The translations under genes and the position numbers were made by a program. A stretch of DNA of 64,000 nucleotides from Streptomyces rishiriensis (GTDB lineage Bacteria; Actinomycetota; Actinomycetes; Streptomycetales; Streptomycetaceae). The notes under the pieces were generated by a model, which had not been told where the DNA came from, did no database searches, and was given only the letters and a program-made list of their open reading frames with translations. The DNA is taken from contig NZ_JAUSWV010000002.1 in NCBI RefSeq assembly GCF_030815485.1, positions 4,588,001 to 4,652,000 of the forward strand, given 5' to 3'. Shown here in pieces: positions 60,953-64,000 of the stretch (positions are counted from its first letter, which is position 1; each line of letters opens with the position of its first letter).

Positions 60953-61253
60953 CCGGCACTCCCTACTGATCCGGACCGATGGAACCCGACGGATCCCGAC
61001 CGCTCACGTTGCGTGACACCCGTGACGCATGATGCTGCTGCGCTGGACCTTTCCTACCTCCCAATGGGTGGCGAAGAGGAAGGTTTCATCTCTTTTACGC
61101 CCGGAAGTGGGCCTTGATCAGGTATAGGCCCCACACCCGACTCACTCGAAAGAGTGCTGGGGCGACACCCGCACAGACCACGTAGGCTCGTGCCGAGCGG
61201 GAAAAAACCCGCCCGAAGGCACGCCCGACAGTCGTAGGACACAGGAGCTGATC
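60953..61253. other. intergenic region before ybaB
   Basis: These 301 bp hold the start regions of the SLATT and ybaB genes. A GCGGG-AAAAAA-CCCGC hairpin lies near 61198-61215. The AT-richer 61080-61125 may hold the ybaB promoter. I looked for the SRP RNA gene, often near dnaX-ybaB-recR, and do not see its conserved core. Confidence 0.4.
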
Positions 61254-61598
61254 GTGATTCCCGGTGGTGGCCAGCCCAACATGCAGCAGCTGCTCCAGCA
61301 GGCCCAGAAGATGCAGCAGGACCTGGCCCGTGCCCAGGAGGAGCTGGCGAACACGGAGGTCGACGGGCAGGCGGGCGGCGGACTGGTGCAGGCCACCGTG
61401 ACCGGTTCCGGCGAGCTGCGCGCGCTGCGGATCGACCCGAAGGCGGTGGACCCGGACGACACCGAGACCCTCGCCGACCTGATCGTCGCGGCCGTTCACG
61501 CGGCCAACGAGAACGCGCAGACGCTCCAGCAGCAGAAGCTCGGTCCGCTGGCCCAGGGTCTGGGCGGCGGCAGCGGCATCCCGGGACTGCCTTTCTAG
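61254..61598 (+). CDS. ybaB: YbaB/EbfC nucleoid-associated protein
   Basis: The protein has 114 residues with the YbaB fold: an N-terminal coiled-coil helix (MQQLLQQAQKMQQDLARAQEELANTEVDGQAGGGLVQ), a beta-sheet with TVTGSGELRALRIDP and a C-terminal helix. It binds DNA non-specifically or at short motifs and organises the nucleoid. The start is GTG 61254 behind CAGGAGC. It lies directly before recR, the usual partner gene. Confidence 0.95.
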   Translation: MIPGGGQPNMQQLLQQAQKMQQDLARAQEELANTEVDGQAGGGLVQATVTGSGELRALRIDPKAVDPDDTETLADLIVAAVHAANENAQTLQQQKLGPLAQGLGGGSGIPGLPF

Positions 61599-61677
61599 GG
61601 CCGGTCCGCCTTTCTAAGACCGGCCTCGGCCAACTACGGTACGTACCGCAAGGAACCCCAGGAAGGACGGCAGTCCG

Positions 61678-62277
61678 TTGTACGAAGGCGTGGTCCAGGA
61701 CCTCATCGACGAGCTGGGGCGACTGCCCGGCGTCGGTCCCAAGAGCGCGCAGCGGATCGCCTTCCACATCCTCCAGGCGGAGCCGACGGACGTACGGCGG
61801 CTCGCGCACGCCCTGCTGGAGGTCAAGGCGAAGGTCCGCTTCTGCGCGACCTGCGGCAACGTGGCGCAGGAGGAGCTGTGCGGCATCTGCCGCGACCCGC
61901 GCCGCGACCCGAGCGTCATCTGCGTGGTCGAGGAACCGAAGGACGTCGTGGCGGTCGAGCGCACGCGTGAGTTCCGCGGCAGGTACCACGTCCTGGGCGG
62001 CGCGATCAGCCCCATCGAAGGTGTGGGCCCCGACGACCTGCGGATACGAGAACTTCTCGCGCGGTTGGCCGACGGGACGGTCACGGAGCTGATCCTGGCC
62101 ACCGACCCGAACCTGGAGGGCGAGGCGACGGCCACGTACCTCGCCCGCATGATCAAGCCCATGGGCCTGAAGGTCACCCGCCTGGCCAGCGGCCTCCCGG
62201 TGGGTGGCGACCTGGAATACGCGGACGAGGTGACCCTCGGTCGCGCCTTCGAGGGGAGACGACTCCTAGATGTCTGA
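61678..62277 (+). CDS. recR: recombination mediator RecR
   Basis: The protein has 199 residues. A helix-hairpin-helix (LGRLPGVGPKSAQRIAFH), a C4 zinc finger (CATCGNVAQEELCGIC) and a Toprim domain (CVVEEPKDVVAVE, then GTVTELILATDPNLEGEATA) are all present. It loads RecA with RecO/RecF on gapped DNA. It starts with TTG at 61678 behind AGGAAGG. It overlaps the DUF5063 gene by 8 bp. Confidence 0.97.
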   Translation: MYEGVVQDLIDELGRLPGVGPKSAQRIAFHILQAEPTDVRRLAHALLEVKAKVRFCATCGNVAQEELCGICRDPRRDPSVICVVEEPKDVVAVERTREFRGRYHVLGGAISPIEGVGPDDLRIRELLARLADGTVTELILATDPNLEGEATATYLARMIKPMGLKVTRLASGLPVGGDLEYADEVTLGRAFEGRRLLDV

Positions 62278-62932
62278 CGCCACGCTGCACGCGACCGAAC
62301 ACAACCCGGACGACTTCGTGGTCCAGATCGCGGACCAGGTCGAAAGCTTCCTGGTAGCCGTCACGGAGGTGGCGAAGGGCGACGAGCCGGGCCTGGCGGT
62401 CCCCTTCCTCCTCCTGGAGGTCTCCCAGCTGCTGCTGGCCGGCGGCCGCCTCGGCGCCCACGAGGACATCGTCCCCGACGACCGCTACGAGCCCGACCCG
62501 GGCTTCGAGCCGGACGCCGACGAACTCCGCGAGAACCTCGCCCGCCTCCTCGAGCCGGTCGACGTCTACTCCGAGGTCTTCGACCCCTACGAGCCCCGCA
62601 AGGCGCCCGTCCCGGCCCGGATCTCGGACGACCTCGCCGATGTCATCGCCGACCTGCGCCACGGCATGGTCCACTACCGCGCGGGCCGCACCACGGAGGC
62701 CCTGTGGTGGTGGCAGTTCTCCTACTTCTCCAACTGGGGCTCCACGGCCTCGGCGACCCTGCGCGCCCTGCACTCGGTCCTCGCCCACATCCGCCTGGAC
62801 CAGCCCCTCGAGGAGCTGAACGGCCTCGACACCGACCAGTCCGCGCTGGGCGACGAGACCCTCGAGTTCGAGGCGGGCCGGGTCATGGCCGAGGAGATCG
62901 GCGGACAGCTGGGCGTACGCCCGGCGAAGTAG
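62270..62932 (+). CDS. DUF5063 family protein
   Basis: The protein has 220 residues and follows the conserved layout of DUF5063 proteins encoded after recR in actinomycetes: FVVQIADQVESFLVAVTEVAKG near the start, LLLEVSQLLLAGGRLGA, then MVHYRAGRTTEALWWWQFSYFSNWGSTASATLRAL near residue 125. It is acidic, with a helical core. No enzyme motif is visible and the function is unknown. It is translationally coupled to recR. Confidence 0.88.
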   Translation: MSDATLHATEHNPDDFVVQIADQVESFLVAVTEVAKGDEPGLAVPFLLLEVSQLLLAGGRLGAHEDIVPDDRYEPDPGFEPDADELRENLARLLEPVDVYSEVFDPYEPRKAPVPARISDDLADVIADLRHGMVHYRAGRTTEALWWWQFSYFSNWGSTASATLRALHSVLAHIRLDQPLEELNGLDTDQSALGDETLEFEAGRVMAEEIGGQLGVRPAK

Positions 62933-62980
62933 CGGCGGCCGTGCCCGGCCGGATGCCCCGACCGGGCACCCGGCCGCAGG

Positions 62981-63823
62981 TCAGATCGGTACGGCCGCGC
63001 CGGTGACGGCGATGCCGGTGTCCCGTTCGGCCGGCACGGAGACCGTGATGGTGCTCGGACGGCCCATGTCCTCGCCCTGATGGATCGTCAAGGTCGCCGG
63101 GGTGGCCACCAGTCCGAGTTCGCGCAGATAGCCGCCGAAGGCGGCGGCCGCCGCTCCGGTGGCCGGGTCCTCGACCACCCCGCCGGGCGGGAAGGCGTTG
63201 CGGGCGTGGAAGACGGTGGGTGATTCCCGCCAGACCAGGTCGACGGTGGTCCAGCCCCGGCGGGCCATGAGCGCGGTGAGCGCGGGCATGTCGTAGTCGA
63301 GGTCGGCCAGCCGGCTCCGGTCGGCCGCGGCGATGACCGGATGCCAGGCGCCCGCGTAGGCCGCGCGGGGCGGCAGCGCCGGATCGAGCTCGTCGGCCGA
63401 CCAGCGCAGGGCGGACAGCAGCTCCGCCAGGTCGGCCGCCGCCAGGGGCTCCGTGCGCGGCGCGACGCTCACCAGGGTCGCCACGGTCGTACCGTCTGCG
63501 GCCACCGCGGTGGTGACGGGGACGACGCCCACGCCGGTGCGCAGGGTCAGGGGTCCGGTGCCGTGCCGGTCGGCGTGGGCGACGGCCGTGGCGATCGTCG
63601 CGTGACCGCAGAACGGCACCTCGGCGAGCGGGCTGAAGTACCTCACGGACAGGGTGCCGTCGTCGGACGGCGTCACGAACGCCGTTTCCGAATAGCCGAC
63701 TTCGGCCGCCGTGGCCAGCATGGTCGCGTCGTCGATACCGGTGGCGTCGAGCACCACGCCCGCGGGGTTGCCACCCGCGGGATCGGTGCCGAAGGCCACA
63801 TAGCGCAGAACATCCATCGTCAT
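62981..63823 (-). CDS. PhzF family isomerase-like protein
   Basis: The protein has 280 residues and the PhzF/diaminopimelate-epimerase-like double fold. The active-site Glu lies in EVGYSETAFVTPSDDG near residue 44. FSPLAEVPFCGHATIATA near 63 and the GGVVEDPATGAAAAAFGGYL segment near 200 are conserved. Family members act as isomerases or epimerases without cofactor. The substrate is unknown, and no phenazine genes are nearby. The gene reads toward recR and is followed by a gap to the window edge. Confidence 0.92.
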   Translation of the reverse strand: MTMDVLRYVAFGTDPAGGNPAGVVLDATGIDDATMLATAAEVGYSETAFVTPSDDGTLSVRYFSPLAEVPFCGHATIATAVAHADRHGTGPLTLRTGVGVVPVTTAVAADGTTVATLVSVAPRTEPLAAADLAELLSALRWSADELDPALPPRAAYAGAWHPVIAAADRSRLADLDYDMPALTALMARRGWTTVDLVWRESPTVFHARNAFPPGGVVEDPATGAAAAAFGGYLRELGLVATPATLTIHQGEDMGRPSTITVSVPAERDTGIAVTGAAVPI

Positions 63824-63982
63824 GGTGTACCTGCCTACACCATGCCTTCGGGAGTGCGCTCCCTCGTTTGCGCAGGTCGGGGACGGGATCGTTGATCTCG
63901 CAAGCGAAAACCCGGGATCTTTCCGGATTTCTCCGGATCTCCCCGGACCGCACTGTCACCACTGCCGCTAAGGAAGCCCGTC

Positions 63983-64000
63983 ATGAAGGCTCTGCTCTCC
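63983..64000 (+). CDS. start of a gene running off the right edge
   Basis: An ATG at 63983 with AAGGAAG 8-14 nt upstream begins MKALLS before the window ends. Only six codons are visible, so no function can be given. Confidence 0.4.

Noticed and set aside
60953..61253. SRP RNA gene upstream of ybaB
   Set aside because: The conserved core (GGAAGCAGCC-type) is absent.
1..64000. tRNA or rRNA genes
   Set aside because: I found no T-loop motif with a matching cloverleaf and no rRNA-like conserved blocks on either strand.

Overview
The window is chromosomal DNA from a high-GC actinomycete, almost certainly a Streptomyces. The evidence is strong third-position G/C bias, GTG and TTG starts, ATGA/GTGA gene overlaps, a rare TTA codon confined to a pathway regulator, and a block of typical Streptomyces housekeeping genes (purA, recR, ybaB, pyrE, fba, a kynurenine set, a PASTA-less Ser/Thr kinase, a whiJ-like locus).

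Region 1 (about 1-21940) is a nonribosomal peptide gene cluster. A LuxR-type regulator with an in-frame TTA codon reads leftward off the edge. Divergent from it lies a small secreted peptide gene, then a tightly overlapping operon: free carrier protein, NRPS A-PCP-C, NRPS C-A-PCP-C-A-PCP, NRPS C-A-PCP-TE, MFS exporter, MbtH-like protein, luciferase-like flavin monooxygenase, flavin reductase, a frameshifted family-5 solute-binding protein gene, and a free adenylation enzyme. The count is five A, five carrier and four C domains plus one thioesterase, which fits a pentapeptide. By-eye specificity codes suggest a Val-like residue, an unassigned residue, Ser and Gly in the multidomain enzymes. The thioesterase has Cys where Ser is usual, as in the known beta-lactam- and beta-lactone-forming thioesterases. 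I do not recognise this cluster as a characterised pathway, and it is the best candidate for something undescribed.

Region 2 (about 22000-25070) is the junction with the core chromosome: a YbjN-like protein, a truncated aminotransferase remnant, a YefM-YoeB toxin-antitoxin pair with a clear promoter and operator, and a complete paralogous aminotransferase.

Region 3 (about 25200-44320) is mostly conserved core: a Gly/Cys-rich membrane peptide, DUF2617 plus a membrane spermidine synthase, an SRPBCC protein, an aldose epimerase, pyrE, fba, a DHA2 exporter, DUF3151, tryptophan dioxygenase and kynureninase with a nearby kynurenine formamidase-like hydrolase, a DUF1023 hydrolase, a membrane acyltransferase, and two tandem paralogous histidine kinase/response regulator pairs. 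Many of these genes have a TANNNT box 6-8 nt before the start codon and look leaderless.

Region 4 (about 44380-51800) has a whiJ-like XRE/DUF397 pair with a divergent anti-sigma-like ATPase, a cytochrome P450, a degenerate membrane gene, a diacylglycerol kinase-like gene, and purA with a strong leader hairpin. Region 5 (about 51860-64000) carries a fused glycosyltransferase/membrane protein with a GntR regulator, a class III aminotransferase, a DJ-1/MarR operon with a tandem operator, a PknB-like kinase, a SLATT membrane protein, ybaB-recR-DUF5063, and a PhzF-like isomerase. No tRNA, rRNA, CRISPR array or insertion sequence was found.
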